Shown here: positions 45,104-59,000 of the stretch, one piece after another
Position numbering within the stretch: position 1 is the stretch's first letter
How the letters are laid out: each line of letters starts with the position of its first letter
Source: Pholis gunnellus
Taxonomy: Eukaryota > Chordata > Actinopteri > Perciformes > Pholidae
Length of the DNA stretch: 64,000 bases
NCBI GenBank assembly: GCA_910591455.2
Contig: OU342821.1
Location: 5,684,501-5,748,500 of the forward strand
Reading direction: 5' to 3'
Notes under the pieces: model-generated
What the model saw: only the letters and a program-made list of their open reading frames with translations
The model's database searches: none
What the model was told of the DNA's origin: nothing
Position numbers and translations under genes: made by a program

Positions 45104-48100
45104 TGCTGCAAATGGGCTAAAAATGAGTAAAGCCGGCTGGCAAATGCAGCATGGCATTGAGTGTCGTGGGTTAAAGTTGCCAAAAAAGTCCCCACTGTGT
45201 CCTTTCTGTTAATAATTATCTGTTTCATTTACGTTTAGATGACTCGATGTGACACAACGGGTGACTGATTTCTTGTCTGCCAGCAGAAATTGCATTTTTT
45301 ATTTTGGGCTTCCTCATTTATCGGTTCCAAGTGCTTCTAGAGTTTTTGGGCAGTGACCAAATGTTTTTTATCATTTCCAATTTTCTTCATTTTAACATGT
45401 ACACAGTAGGATAGATTGGAGAGCAGCTGCATTGAAAATTGTAATATGGCAAAAATAAATGTGGGTTATAACTCTGAAGTTTCTATTTTTTTGTCCCATA
45501 CGCCACGTAATGCCCTTCAATCTCGGTCATTTATTTTTAGCCACGGATACTCATGGCAGTAGCGTTTATCATTATTATTTAATGACTCAAAGAACTGGAC
45601 ACTCAGTGATGAACCCATAGAACGCAGAACACAAGCCCGCCTGATTAGCTTTGAGGTGGTGACACGTCAAAATCCTTAAAGTGGTGTTTCATTAGTGAAG
45701 ATTATCGTGCTGAACAGAACATCTACGTATCATAAAGTTGTGTTTGCCACAGAGTTTATTTTCAGCAATAGTCCAAAATCTAATGGAATTATTATTTGTT
45801 TTTGAGGAAACCTGTGCGACGCTAACTTCCAGTTTGGCCTACAAAAACAAGTCATCCCCGTACCACTCCATTTGTGAACATACACTGACATTATGCAAAA
45901 AAGTAACACCCAAACAGGTGTTTCCACTTATTTTCCCTGATGAGACTTGTGTGTAGGTCACAATTAACTGACAGAAGTCTAATCAGCCACAATTAGTAAA
46001 CTAGACATTCATCTTGTGACGGGCTCACACACCAGCCGAAGGTCCTTGAAGATCTTAATGAGACTGAACAGCGGAAACAAACAAGCTTTTTTTTATCAAT
46101 GTATTTCAGCATTGCAATGGAACGAAGTGATTTTATTGCAGAAGCTCTATAAAATGAAACCGTTGCTTTCTCTCGTTTCTTTGTTACTCCTGTCACAGTT
46201 TATTCTTCTGTTGCAGTTAGGGAACCTATAGAAGAAGGAGGGGTCATTACGTCTTCGTGACAGCGTTCCAATCATGCCATCGGTGCAAGTTCTATTGATG
46301 TGAATGAGGCGGGCATGGCGAGTCCCACTGTAACCCATCATAATCTGTGTTGTGTCACCTTTGAATGAAAAATGCTTCCACACGATCAAAAAAAAAAAAG
46401 AAAACGTTACGTGATGCTATATTATTTGCTAGCATACACATAAGTCATGGCAGCGGCTGTAATATCCGCTATCACTCACAAACACTGCAGCCTCCTGTCT
46501 TTTCTATTTCCCCCTAACGTTAATGGTTTTATCTCAAAGTTTATGTAGGATTTCTGAACAGAGACATTGCTAGCTAACATTAGCTTAACTTAGTGCATTA
46601 ACAAAAAACAAAACAAGTACCGGTATAAAGGTCCATATTTATGGGGATATAACGTTATAAAGTTTAGCGATTGGCGCCAGACAATAAAAGAGAGAGCTGG
46701 CTAACAATTGACCCACCGGATTATTATTAAATAGTCGTTTAATGGTTGGAATGAATTTGAACAAAGATGCTCTATTACAATCAAATGCATGTATATGTCA
46801 CCGGCTTGGCACCAATGTGAGTCCCAAAATGACCCTTCCCTCACTTATATATACACCACGTTGCAGTGTATTTGAGTAAAATCCGCTGACAGGAAGTAAA
46901 CAATGCAATTCCATTGGAAAGGTCCACACATGATTCAATTAATTAGCCTCTTCCTGACAACCTCCAGTGCTGGCACTTGTAAATATTAAAGCTATCAAAG
47001 CAGCGTGGACTTGAAATAACTGATTTGAACGGCGACAACCGCGAATGAAAATTAATTTAATCCTCGTGTGAGGGGGAGCAAATGCCATGTAAGATGTATT
47101 TACTGTAATACTCATGTCACTGAACATTTGTCTTAACAGCCCTCAGCTGCCATCTGGCACATTGAGGTCTCTTTCCTTTGTTCATTCAAGTTGCTCTCGA
47201 CTTCATCAAAACACCTTTTACACCTCAGCAATCCAAATTGTGCCTATATCTCGTTATTTCTTGCCTCCAATTTTGCGGTTGTCAAATTCTAAATGGCACC
47301 ATTTCACAGTAACTGAGCCGAGTGATTTAAGCGGTTTCGTACGGTCTGGAGTTCCTTCAGCAGCAAACGTCCAACCAGCAACGCTCATGGAGGCGGATGT
47401 GATGCTGTGGGCTGTATCGTAGCCACAGTTTTGACTCCGGGCAGCACACGAGCACAAGCCATGTTTGGACTCATTTCTAAAAAAAAAAAAAAAAGGCAGA
47501 CTGAGCTTGAAAAGGTCAGCACACCGGTGCGGTCAGCGGTCCCGTCTCGTCTGATACGCACAGAATCAGGACAGCTTAAGTGTTGCAGTTAAATAAAACA
47601 CAGAGCAAAAAAAGGGCAGGGTAGCAGTTTTGTGTATACAGCTCGCGTCAAACTCAGCGAAAGTACTCGGTGCTTAATTGCATATATTTTCATCCATCAG
47701 AAAACCGGCGGAGAAAGAAGAAAACAAATTAGCAAAATAACATGACCTTGCACACAGAGCGGTACCGAACAAAACACTGGAGGGCCCGGAAGCGCCTGAG
47801 GTTAAGGTCAGCGTGGGAGGCTTGGGCTGAATTAAAGAAGCTTTCCTCGGGTTTGTGTATTATCAGACGCATAGGAATTTAAAAGCCTCACCTTGACTTA
47901 TATTCACTAATTCAAACCAAATCCCTTATTAATTTAGTAAACACTGTAAAGCTTCTGTTTGATGCACTGTGCCCCAAAGTCAAAGGGCAGTAACTGACTT
48001 CACAGTTTGTTTGTTTGTTCATATATTAATTTATTTTAAAATAGCTTAGCAAAGGAGCCTGTTAGATTTAAGAGTTGATGTAAACCTTACTGTCCTACTG

Positions 48101-48725
48101 TCATGACCATGGAAACAAAAGCAGTGCATTTAGACATATTCTGGCTCATATATAATACATCAAATCATTTCATGGATGAGAAATTAGGTTGATCTCGTTC
48201 TCTGCCGTGATGAGAATACAGGTGGACTGGAGTTTGGCCTTTAAGCGCTTTCCTTTTAAAATGCAAGCCATGGATTAAACCCAAAGAGAAAAATCCTTGC
48301 AGAAGGAAAAGTTGTGACTTTTCATGTGACTCTCAAACATTCATTCGGTGTATATTTTGTGCGTGCACCTCTGAGGAAGGCACATGAAAGTGTCTCTGAT
48401 GTCAAAGAATGCTTTTATGTTGGAAACGGTGTCAATGCATTACAGTGCAGGAAATAACAGGTCTTCACTTCAGTGCTCTCGGGAACAGGCCTGGCTAGGT
48501 TCCACATTAACATTCCGGCTAATTTCGTATCAACCCAACGTGGAAGATTACTGCAGTTTTTTTAATATGCTTTTTATTCACTCAGCTAATGCACTAACAG
48601 GAGCAGCTGAAGATGTGCCCATGTCACCATCTTACCACCGATATCATTTTTCATTCATGAGCTGAAGAAAAATAAAAGGAAACCCCCCAGAGGACAGGGG
48701 GTGGAGAGTGAACAAGATGACAGCA

Positions 48726-48739
48726 CTGCCACCTAGTGG
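48726..48739 (-). promoter_or_regulatory. CTCF consensus motif, reverse orientation
   Basis: On the minus strand CCACTAGGTGGCAG matches the CTCF core CCASYAGRKGGCRS at every position. It lies between the convergent genes. Together with the forward motif at 11031 it forms a convergent pair. Binding is not shown. Confidence 0.5.
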
Positions 48740-49701
48740 AGAAACATTAAACGCTTCCTCCCGGTAGAGATCTGCTGCACACAGTATGTTTGTGACATAG
48801 TCCATGTGGCGTTACCAGCCTGCTGTGCTTGTTTTTGAGGCTGGCACAGATCCACACATAGATAGAATTATTCATCTTTGGTGACCGTGTTTGTTATCCC
48901 GTCCAGCTGGAGACTATCCCAGCATGCACCGAGCATGAAGGCCCTGGTCTATCACAGGGCTAACACATTCTCACCGACTTGCAATTTAGCCCTTCCAGGT
49001 CACTTTCAAAAAAGGAAACACACTTGAGCACTGGGAGAACACACCAACCGTACACGGGAACGACGTCACCGGCGCTGTAGTGACGCTCTCCGTCGCCACT
49101 TTGAACCGTTTCATTCAGTCCGGAGCACAGAGATGAGGGCCTCGGCATGCTTTCCGTTGGTGTGCTCGTTACGGCTTTGAGCCACACGAGGGAGCCCCTG
49201 AACGTGCGCATTGCTCTCATAATTGCAGCCGTCATTGAATCTAACATGACATGAATGAGAGGCCTGTTAACTCCACCTACATGTAGCATTTATTTAGTCT
49301 CATTCATAAAATGTTTTACATGTGTGTATGTTTTCAATAGCATGCATGAAACAAAGTGTTTTTGTCAAACGTGTATCTCTTCTAAATGGCTGGTTGACCT
49401 ATTTCAAGTTAATAGAAGGTGATGTGGAAATGGCAGTAAAGATGGTGGGGACCGTCCATTAGTGCAAGTAAGTGGTCCAAAACAGGAAAACCAACAAAAA
49501 GTAATCTTAAAAGTTACAAATGTAGGTATGTTGTTCCGTGTGCTTGTTTCCTTCGTATCTATAATTCATGACTTCAACACAACTTCTATCATAGAAACAA
49601 AAGAAACAGATTGAATATCGTTTTTTTCTCTTTTTTTATTCTCTGAAGTCCTTGTTGTTCTTTTTCTTTTTTTTAAATCACCATCCATGGGATTTGATAC
49701 T

Positions 49702-49707
49702 TTTATT
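49702..49707 (-). terminator. dpysl2: Candidate dpysl2 polyadenylation signal
   Basis: TTTATT on plus reads AATAAA on minus, in the context GGAAATAAAAGTATC. A second AATAAA lies at 49640-49635. Confidence 0.4.
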
Positions 49708-50076
49708 TCCATAATGAGCAAGCATCCCAGAAACCCCACAGCCACCAAGACATATACCATCACACAGTTTTCACTTGCACAGGGGTGGGGGGGGGTTACA
49801 AGAGAGGGAGACGGGGGTGGGCGAGAGGGTGTTCAACGGAAGGAAAGCTCCTCTCGGCCTGCAGTATGTTGCGTACATACATATCATATCACTCATATCA
49901 TTAGCATAATATGGCATAGAAAAAGCATTCAAGCTGACGGAGCATTAAAAGGAGTATAGTTGTGTGTTTCAGTGCGTGTGTGTGACGAGGGGGGGTGCCA
50001 GCATCGACAGACGGGTTTGAATGTCCAAGTCAATTCTTTCAGGCCATGGGTGCTGCATCACAGCAACGGCTGTTTG

Positions 50077-50215
<139 letters not shown>

Positions 50216-52970
50216 TTCAACTCATAGATTTCTGTTTTTAGCAGCAGGGGATTATGTAGGAATGATGCAGAACTGTCCCAGAATAATCATAAAAACGTGT
50301 GTGCAGATCTGTTCTAGTAGCACCAGGTCAGGGGACGAGTTGCTACGAGCAACCTCCGATCTAACAAGCGTTGCCATGACAAACAAAAAAAGCAGAGCCC
50401 CGCGTGAGAGCGGAGGGGTCTGTCGCCTCGGCAACAGCCAGAAACAACGACGAAGCCAGGGAGGGGGGGGGGGGGAGGGAGGGGAGGGGAGGGAGGAATG
50501 AATGAAAAGAGGAGAAAGACAAGCTGAAAGGAAGGAGTGACGCGGAAAATAGAAAAATGCAAGGAGCGTGCTGTTACTCTGGACGCTCTAGAAGTGTTTG
50601 AGGACTTCACCTCCCGTCTCTTCACCTATACTCTCCCACCGGAGTAGTGGAGCAGCAAGTATAGTGCAGAGTGTGTCTGTAAGGAGAGAGGGCTAGGAGT
50701 GTTTTCATTTGAAGAGTTTAAGTGTTTTTAGTGTTCTCATTAATTAGGAGGATTAAAAAAAAAAGGAAAAGAGGCAACAGCAGTCAGACAGTCGGGGTCT
50801 TAATCCCTGCTCCCTGACTTACAGAAACATTGGTGCGTGTGTGTGTGAGATGCACAAGTTGCCGTGGAGATTCCCATCATGTCTCATCTGTGATGGCTTC
50901 AGACACGAGCTTCATTCCCCTTGCTTTGGATCCTTTAAAAATAAAACAAAAAACACACACACACACACACACACACACCATCCGTCACGCTGACCTCGCC
51001 TTCTGTAGGCTTCCAGTTAGATCAGAGGAAGCCTGGAAAACTAGGGTTGAAAGCACCAACACAGAGTTTGTGTAGTACGTGTGTATATATATACAAACAT
51101 CATATATGCATATGTGTGAGTGACACAAGCTAATGCTAGCTTTTATGCGCTGCTATAGCGACTAGTAGGACAATAATTCAGGAGATGGCCTTCATCAGAT
51201 TAGTCTAAAGAATGCCAAACCGGTCCAAAGCAGAGCCTGGTCTTGGTCCTCATGTATTGAACTGGTCCCTACGTCCACGCCAGGGTGAGCTTGTTGCTCT
51301 GTGCTGAGTCACTGGGAAGAAAAAAGGGGGCTGCAGAGAGAGAGATGGTGACTGGTTTCCAAGACCTCGCTGGCATGAGGACTAACACAGGAAATCAGCC
51401 GCTTGGCTAAATGAAAACCAGATCATGCAACAAAAAAAAAGAAAAAAAGAAGGAACGTCGAGAGCTCAGCACAGCCCGGAGCAAAGTCACGTCCACACCA
51501 GTAAAGAAGTGGTGGAGAGGAGCCCGCTGTGCCGCTGTCCCATCCCTCACACATCAACACCACACACACTAGTCAGAAGTACATCAGCTCATGTCTACTT
51601 TCAAGCGGAAATCAAAAGTGCTCGGCCCTCAGGCGCCTAGTTACAGAATGACACTAAAAAGCAGTTTGACGACAAAGTTAAAAACCCTAAAACATTAGAA
51701 CATTTCAAGATATCGAGCGTTTTTCCGTCTTTACAGGGGCTCCGCCGACGAGAGCGGGCCCCACGAAGAGCGCAAAATCTGGCACCTTTGAATCGGTTTA
51801 TCCTGGCTATTTTTACCTTACATCTTTCTCTTTTTTTCCTCTTTATCTTACATCCTTCACTAACCTCAATAAGAATAACAACACAGGAAGAAGAAGAACA
51901 ACTAATCAGTACAACTTCTGTGGGTTCAGGCACAAAGAGTAGAAAAGAAAAGAGGGGGTTTTGATGAGTATAAAACAGTCACATTTGGAGGAGGAGAAAC
52001 ATTCTGGATGTAAATGCACTGGATGGTGACGGACGGGGGATCAGGAGCCTCAACGGCTGTTAATCAAAACCTTCATGGACGGTTAGGATTCTCTGAAAGT
52101 TTGCTGAAAAGGACGACGTTGAGAGGCCGAAAGGAAAGGTTGCGTTTGAAGCGACAAGCGAGTACAACTTTCTGTTTCCTCCCTAGATCTTTTCCCTCCG
52201 TTCTCCCACTTATCATCAACCTCCATTTACTACCTGCCAAAGCTCCTCAGCTAAAAAGAAAAAAGAAAGCTCTAAGGCAGCTGCCAAACGTGGAATATGG
52301 TTTTCTACTTGTGTTTCCTACACAAAGCCACGGGTGGGGAAACATGAGATGAGTCAGTGCAGCCAGAGTCTATAATAGAACGGTCGCCGTGTTGTTCCAG
52401 TTTTCAAACCTTAAGGCCGTCCTCCTGGCTAATAATCAATTAGGTATTGATGTTGTGACATATTGGGGATGCAGTGGAAAAGTGAAGCAACAGAAGTGCA
52501 ACGATAACAATACAAATCACAAATAAGTCGACGGCTTGTCGGCTGAATGAACTGTAAGACTGTTCAGATTCCAAACAAAGCTACTGTTTGGCCTGTTCAA
52601 GGAAAGCAAGAAAAAAGATCAAAACAATACTGTTTTTTTGTACCGGTGCGCCATTTAGACTACTCTTCCAAATGACAAGGGAAGAGTGGTAACACAACGC
52701 ACATCCTGCATGAAAATGTTCATCTTCTCTTAGCTGTGTTAATTCAGTTTAGTCTCACTTGACCCTTCTATTAAAACAGTAACTCAAACATCAAAAGGAC
52801 ACATGGTAGGGAGAAAGTACGGTGTAAAAAAAAAAAGATGAAATAATGCAGTCAAAAGTGCTCAAATGAGGAGTGTTTTCATTTTTTTCTCTTTTTTTCA
52901 TCATATGAGGCAGACCTTTTTTTCTTGTTGTTGTTTTTGTTTCTAACGGTGTCCTCTAGGATCGGGGGGG

Positions 52971-53003
52971 AGGAGGAGGAGGAGGAGGAGGAGGAGGAGG
53001 AGG
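52971..53003. repeat. (AGG)n trinucleotide repeat
   Basis: Eleven AGG units directly after a run of seven G, about 180 bases past the dpysl2 stop codon; CCU repeats in the transcript. Confidence 0.95.
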
Positions 53004-53182
53004 CCCGTGGAAAGCCAGCGGAGGAGGAGGTGAGAGATTGAGGCTGACGGATGGCCCGGTCAGGTGCTGCGATGGGTTTTCGGCTCCCGGCGTGGTTCCC
53101 GTCGACCGCCCGTCCTCCGGATCTCTTTCGTTTCCTCCTCAGCGGCCCGTGTGTGTGTGTGTGTGGGGGGGGGGGGGGGCCT

Positions 53183-53274
53183 CTAACCCAGGTTGGTGAT
53201 GTTGGCCCTGCCGCCCGGTGGCGCCACGATGCGCTGGGTGTTCCGGCGAGGAATGTTGTCATCAACCTGAGCGC
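53183..53274 (-). CDS. dpysl2: dpysl2 last coding exon
   Basis: 92 bases encoding AQVDDNIPRRNTQRIVAPPG then GRANITNLG and TAG. The acceptor is TCACAG before GCGCTCAG. The threonine after RRN corresponds to the ROCK-phosphorylated T555. Confidence 0.95.
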
Positions 53275-55819
53275 CTGTGACAACCAAAATGCAAAGTTGG
53301 CTAGAACTATTATGGACTATGCATTGTGACATGCACTTTTAAAAAAAAAAGTCCACTCTACTCAGATCACGGATGTACGAGTTTGATCTCGAGGGACCAC
53401 AACAGCCCGGAAGGGTAAGCATCACACAAAAGACGATGGCTAATTTTCCTGGCTAGTTTATCTACTAGTACTGTTAGAAAACCACTTCTTGTACACAGTG
53501 CATGGTATAAACAGAGCTACTTCCCATCCGTAGTGTTATTTGTCCCAGTGGCCAACTGTGGTACTGCAACAAAATGATCCACTGTTTGGGACCCCAAAAC
53601 ATTTTCCACACAAAAGAAAACATCTATAAATGTGTCAGTTGATAATATAGATGAAAGTGAATTTTGAGAGGACCCGTCACTGGATTCCATAAATGATCAA
53701 ATCAAACAGTGATAATAAAAGCTCTGTTTGGCAGACGATCACACTGCATGCAGAGAAATGAATAGTTTCTTTCTGTGCATAGAGATCAGAGCATTCCTTT
53801 AATGTGTATAAACTAGGCTATGCACGGCGTAGTTTTCGTCAGAAGTTGGCTGTAATCTGTCAGAAAAACATAGTAGAAGGAGAAGTAGAGGTTGCAAACT
53901 CGCAAACGAGGCGAGTCGCCTCAGCCGTTTAACCATCTACGAGAGACAAATGGTTTAAACTGCTCTTTCATGTCAGCTGGTATTGGCCGTGTTTGAAGCT
54001 GTCTGGAGATGAAGACGAATGCAACGAGACCACAGGCTGAAAAAGCTGATCAGTCATGCGAGCTGAATGTTGGTAAAGAACTTTTTTTGCAAAGCGATTT
54101 CCATAATCCATTTAAGTCTGTTTTCCAATAAAGGCAAAAAACACCTCAAGCGAGCATTTAAAAAAACAAAAAACAATTGAGGTTTTATGGTATTTTGCTG
54201 TTTCTATACAGTTCTTCCTCAGCATGACAACATGTTTGTGGAAATGATTGCGGCCCAACGTCTTCACTCACCGGATAGGCTGAATCCAGACTGGTGCAGG
54301 TTACGGACGGGCTGGTTGGGCTGCTTGGCAGGCGAGGTCTTGGCGGAGGAGGAGGGAGTCATGGTTTTGGGGGTGACCGACACCTCGCACACCGGCCCGT
54401 CGTACAGTCCCCTGGGAACGCCCCTCAGCTCAGCCAGCTGCAATTCAGGAAAGAAGACACAGACACTAGAATGAAGGAGAATCCTGTTAACGGGTAAACT
54501 ATGCAGGCGCGTAATGCCGACGCCAGCAGAACGTACCCTGCTGCGAGCTTTTATCCTCTTGTAGACGTAGTCGGGGAAGGGTTTGCGGGCCACGTAGCGT
54601 CCCGAGCCCTCAGTGGTGTGGAGGTTCCCTTCCTCCAAGACGATCTTGCCCTGGCTGATCACCACCAGAGGCCCGCCGCGCACCTCCGTGCCCTCAAAGA
54701 TGTTGTACTCCACAGTCTGCGGAGGGAAGCAAAAAGGAAATTAAAAAAAAAAAGGGAAGTTAGGTGTGAACGTCTGTCAATACGTCACATTTTAAAAGTG
54801 GATTAATCAATCCCCCTTTCTTCAAGAGTAAACCGAGGCTCTGGCACACGATGCGTGACGTTATTTCTTGATGGAAAGGTTTATTATTCATCTCAGGCGT
54901 CTCCAGCTGTAAACTCACTCATGTTTAACAGCAGTCAGTTTGGAAAAGGAGGACGACACAGAACAGAAGGGTTCTAAATTATGGATTTCTTTTAAATTAT
55001 TTTGCAGTTGAAAAGGAGTTTTATTCTCTTGGCTGGATTTTTGGGAACACGGCAAAAACGTTCTTGAATTGACAGGACAGAATGGTAATGTTTCATTGAA
55101 GCTTGCTCCTAAATAGGGCACGACCAGAATTATGTTGAAATCATGTCGAGAATTCGTGATACACAATTACGTCCTCTAAATTGATAACATTAATTTATGA
55201 CTATTACTAGACTATTTATTTATTTAGTTACCAGAAACTATTTGAGGCACAGCTGCTCGTTCCCCTCCTACTAGATATATCAAATCATCACAGAGATACC
55301 TTCAAGGCAGAGACACTGTGATTCATGTTCTCCAGCTGATTCCCCCCCCATAAGGATGATGTAACCTTGTCCCGTATCTTGGAACGTTGCTGCTAGAATT
55401 CACAGATTTATGAAAGTCTTTCTCTGGAGACATGCCAGGGCGGTTTGCGTTCGCACACAACGCCAGCGTGGTAAATCTGCGGGATGTTTATGGATGGAAG
55501 TGCACTTGTGTAAGGAGCTTAACTGATTTAACTCGCGCAGAGTTGAAAGTGTCCCCTCTGGCTGCTAATGCTAAGAAAGAGAGCAAAGCTAAAATCGTAC
55601 CACCGATGTGCTACAGAGGCCTCAGTTTTAAGGCCAGAGGAGGACGAAGAGGAAGAAGAAGCGGGGTCGCCTGTGTGGTTTGTGTGTGTGTGTGTGTGTG
55701 TGAGAGAACAGGGAGGGTGGAAGCTGCTGTATGACTGCTCTTTCCTAAATGCTACTGGAGCTGAGGTCATGGCAGTCTGGTGGACTCTGAGAGCCTGAAA
55801 TGAGATCAGGGTAGGCTGT

Positions 55820-55857
<38 letters not shown>

Positions 55858-56015
55858 GAGACACTTGCATGCACACTCCGAATGAGCCGTTTCTCCCATG
55901 AACAGTAGTTCCGTCATATTTCTGACCAAGCGGAATAAAAAAAGAAACCGAAGAACATGACGGGCTTTTAAGCAAGTAAGAGTCCAAGAACATACACAGC
56001 AATAGTCTCTGTGTG

Positions 56016-56055
<40 letters not shown>

Positions 56056-59000
56056 TGTGTTCCAGTTCTCTGGCAGAGTTTAGGGATGACATCACTCCCA
56101 TGACACTGTGTGAGGCCCACACCCTGTTCAACCGTGAGACGGCCAAGCAGAGAGAGCGGACTAATAAAGCAGTCGCTCTGACATCAATGCCATCAATTAC
56201 ATGAACTGAATTCTTATTATTCACTATCACACAGGAGAGTTTTATATTTTTGTAGGGGACGTATTTCACGTTTACACTATATGGCAGAAGTATGGGAAAC
56301 CCCTGTTCACAAACGTTTTGTACCTTGTGGTGTGTGGCTAGTTGAGGTCCCTTAGTTTCTGCAGCATATAATGATATTTTAAACAGCAAGATTCCAACTT
56401 TGTGGCATTTGTTCTAGAAGGAACCCTTTCCTGTTTTAATAGAAACAAAGCCCCGAGCTCAAAGCCACGTCTGTCTTTTTGTGTATTTTTATTCAACATC
56501 CGGCCTATTTCTTATCTCTTTAAAGACATTTCATTACTAGAAACCTCTCAAAGTGCTAAATTAAGTTTTCAAGACTCAGTTACAGACAGAAACGATGTGA
56601 TAAGATGGACGTATTTCAACTGCATGGTCTTAAATGTGTGGACATTAACTTGTGATTTATAGAAGACATTTGATTTAGTCTTGTTGTTGCTGAACCTTTC
56701 TCCTCATTTAAATTCTGTTCTATGAAGCGGTTTGAGATAAAAGGTGCTAAATAAATGAAGTTATTAATATTAATATTACAGCTACTCACTCATTGTTAGT
56801 AACAGTAACTCGAGTAGCCTTCAACAGGATCTTAAAGCCACTATGTGTAGAATTTGAAAATGAAAGAAACCAATGTGACAAACATCAAATCACATGGAAA
56901 CTACACACACAGAGGCTTTAACATTTGGCGTTGAGACGCCTCCCTCTCTCCCATGATCCGCTATGAAGTAATGCGTGAAGCTGGTACCGAGTTGTGGCTC
57001 TTGGCAGAGATGATCTTCGTGACGTCTGGGTCCCACAGCACCAGGTCGGCGTCCGAACCCACGGCGATGCGACCCTTGCGGGGGTACAGGTTGAAGATCT
57101 TGGCGGCGTTGGTGCTGGTCACCGCCACAAACTGGTTTTCGTCCATCTTGCCAGTCACCTGAAGCGAAGCGGAGAACAGCACAGGGGGGTCACTCTCCTA
57201 CTCTAGTTTGGTCTCGTTTGTCCCGATATCCTCTGTGCCATCCCTTTGTTCTGCTACTGGTGCATGTGTCTTGTCCCGTCTCTATACTTTATATGCATGA
57301 ATATACATTAGCATCAGGTAAAAGTTAAATGCTGATGTCAGCATGCTAACATGCTCAGAGTGAGGATGCTAACGTGCAGACGGGACTGGCGTCCCCAAAA
57401 GAGAAACTCTCAGGTTATTATAGGCATAAAATCAATTGATTTGAAAGAAAATGCAATATATCGTGATACCTTATAGATATAACTTTATACAGTTACATAT
57501 AATGTGATATGTATCCATATGTCCCGCCCCTAGCTCGCCATACATACCACACACTTGTCCCAGACGATAGACATCCTCTCCTCGGCACCATTGACGCCTT
57601 CGGGGATCAAGCTGAAGTCGTCTTTGCCCACGGCACGCTGGGCGGTGTTGAAGGGACAGTGGGCGCTTCCTGTCACCTGCAGGTCACCACTACGCAGAAG
57701 GTGTGAAGAAGAGGAGGAGGAAAGACCGAAATATTGTGTTCATCGTTGACAAAATGTACAATCCCATTGGACATAAAAGATATCTTTCACTGTGTGTCCC
57801 CAGCTTGAACCTTCCTCTTACCAGGAGAGCAGGGAGTTGAGATAGTCTGGTGTGGTGGGGTCGGGGCTCAGGGGAGGGGAGGTGACGTAGGCGGCTGCCT
57901 TGGCCCAGTTCTTGCTCCAATAGTGAGAACCGTCTGTTCCCAGGCTCGCGGTGATCGGCTCTCCGTAGACCACGGTGCCTGAAAAGTCCGATCCCAATTA
58001 TACCTCCAGATACTACGCTCCTGGAGTTTGTTGCAGTGGTTCCAGGTTTGTACTAGTTTGTGTCTGTTTTACTGTCTGTGTTTTCTGGAAAAAACGACTG
58101 CATGAATACACTCGATTGGAGCTGAAGTAATTACAAGTAAGTATGGGTATTCTAGTCCAAAACCTACATAGAATTGTGGAAACCCACAAATGAAGTATTT
58201 GTGTCAGTGGTGGCGGGGAAGACTGTGGTTTTGTTTAAACACTCATCTCTCCGGTTTCTAGTTGAGGAAAGAAAAAGACATCAAAGGGATGGTTCAGATT
58301 TTCTAAAGTGAAGTGGGTTTGTATGAGGCGATTATCCACAGAGAGTGTATTACAGTAGATGGCAGTCGGCACGCCTCCAGTTTGGAGAAACAGACCAGGG
58401 GTACCAGCACGAAAGGAAATCAATGTACGGGACGGGGCAGAAGCAAGACTTATTTTAGCCGCCTACAAATATCAATATCAGTTTAAAAGGGCCAGTGAGA
58501 AGCATTTAGGGGGATCTATTGGCAAAGGAAAATGGAATATAATAATAATATGTATGTTTTCTTCAGTTTGTAACTGAAAATAAGAATCAATGTGTTTTCA
58601 TAACTTTAGAATGAGCCGTTCACCTCTACAAAAGCCACAAGACTCAATCATTTAACCACCTTTGGTGCTTTAAAAGGTTGGTTTGGACTCACCAAAGTAA
58701 CACAACAACATAAAACACACAAGCAGACGAAGGCAGCAGTTGACCAGCAACTTATGTGTTGTGTGAAGTAAAGTTACTGTTTTCATCAAAGGAGTCTTGT
58801 GTGTTTTTTATCTTGAGATTAATAGTATTTAGAGATTGTATTAGAGTCTCACCCTTCTTCCTGGCCTGGGCGATGACATCAGCAGCACTCTTGCTCATCA
58901 CCTTAGTGATGTAGAGAGGGCAGTTGGTCTGATTGGCCACAGTCACAGAGCGGTTCACAGCCTCCGCCTCCACCTGGAGAAGAGAGGGGACAACAGAAGG

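Larger units (their letters stand above)
41100..49600. other. Intergenic region between adra1a and dpysl2
   Basis: The 3' ends of the two genes face each other across this stretch. No coding exon was recognised. It contains the repeat complex at 43680-44480, a 33-bp exact duplication (44692-44724 and 45071-45103) and a CTCF-type motif at 48726-48739. The remainder is AT-rich sequence. Confidence 0.6.

Noticed and set aside
47114..47422. 102-codon plus-strand frame between adra1a and dpysl2
   Set aside because: No recognisable domain and no splice context; a CCAGATGGCAG half match nearby is also incomplete.
55528..56389. Minus-strand frames of 173 and 214 codons
   Set aside because: They run through several CA/GT microsatellites inside a dpysl2 intron and contain no recognisable domain.
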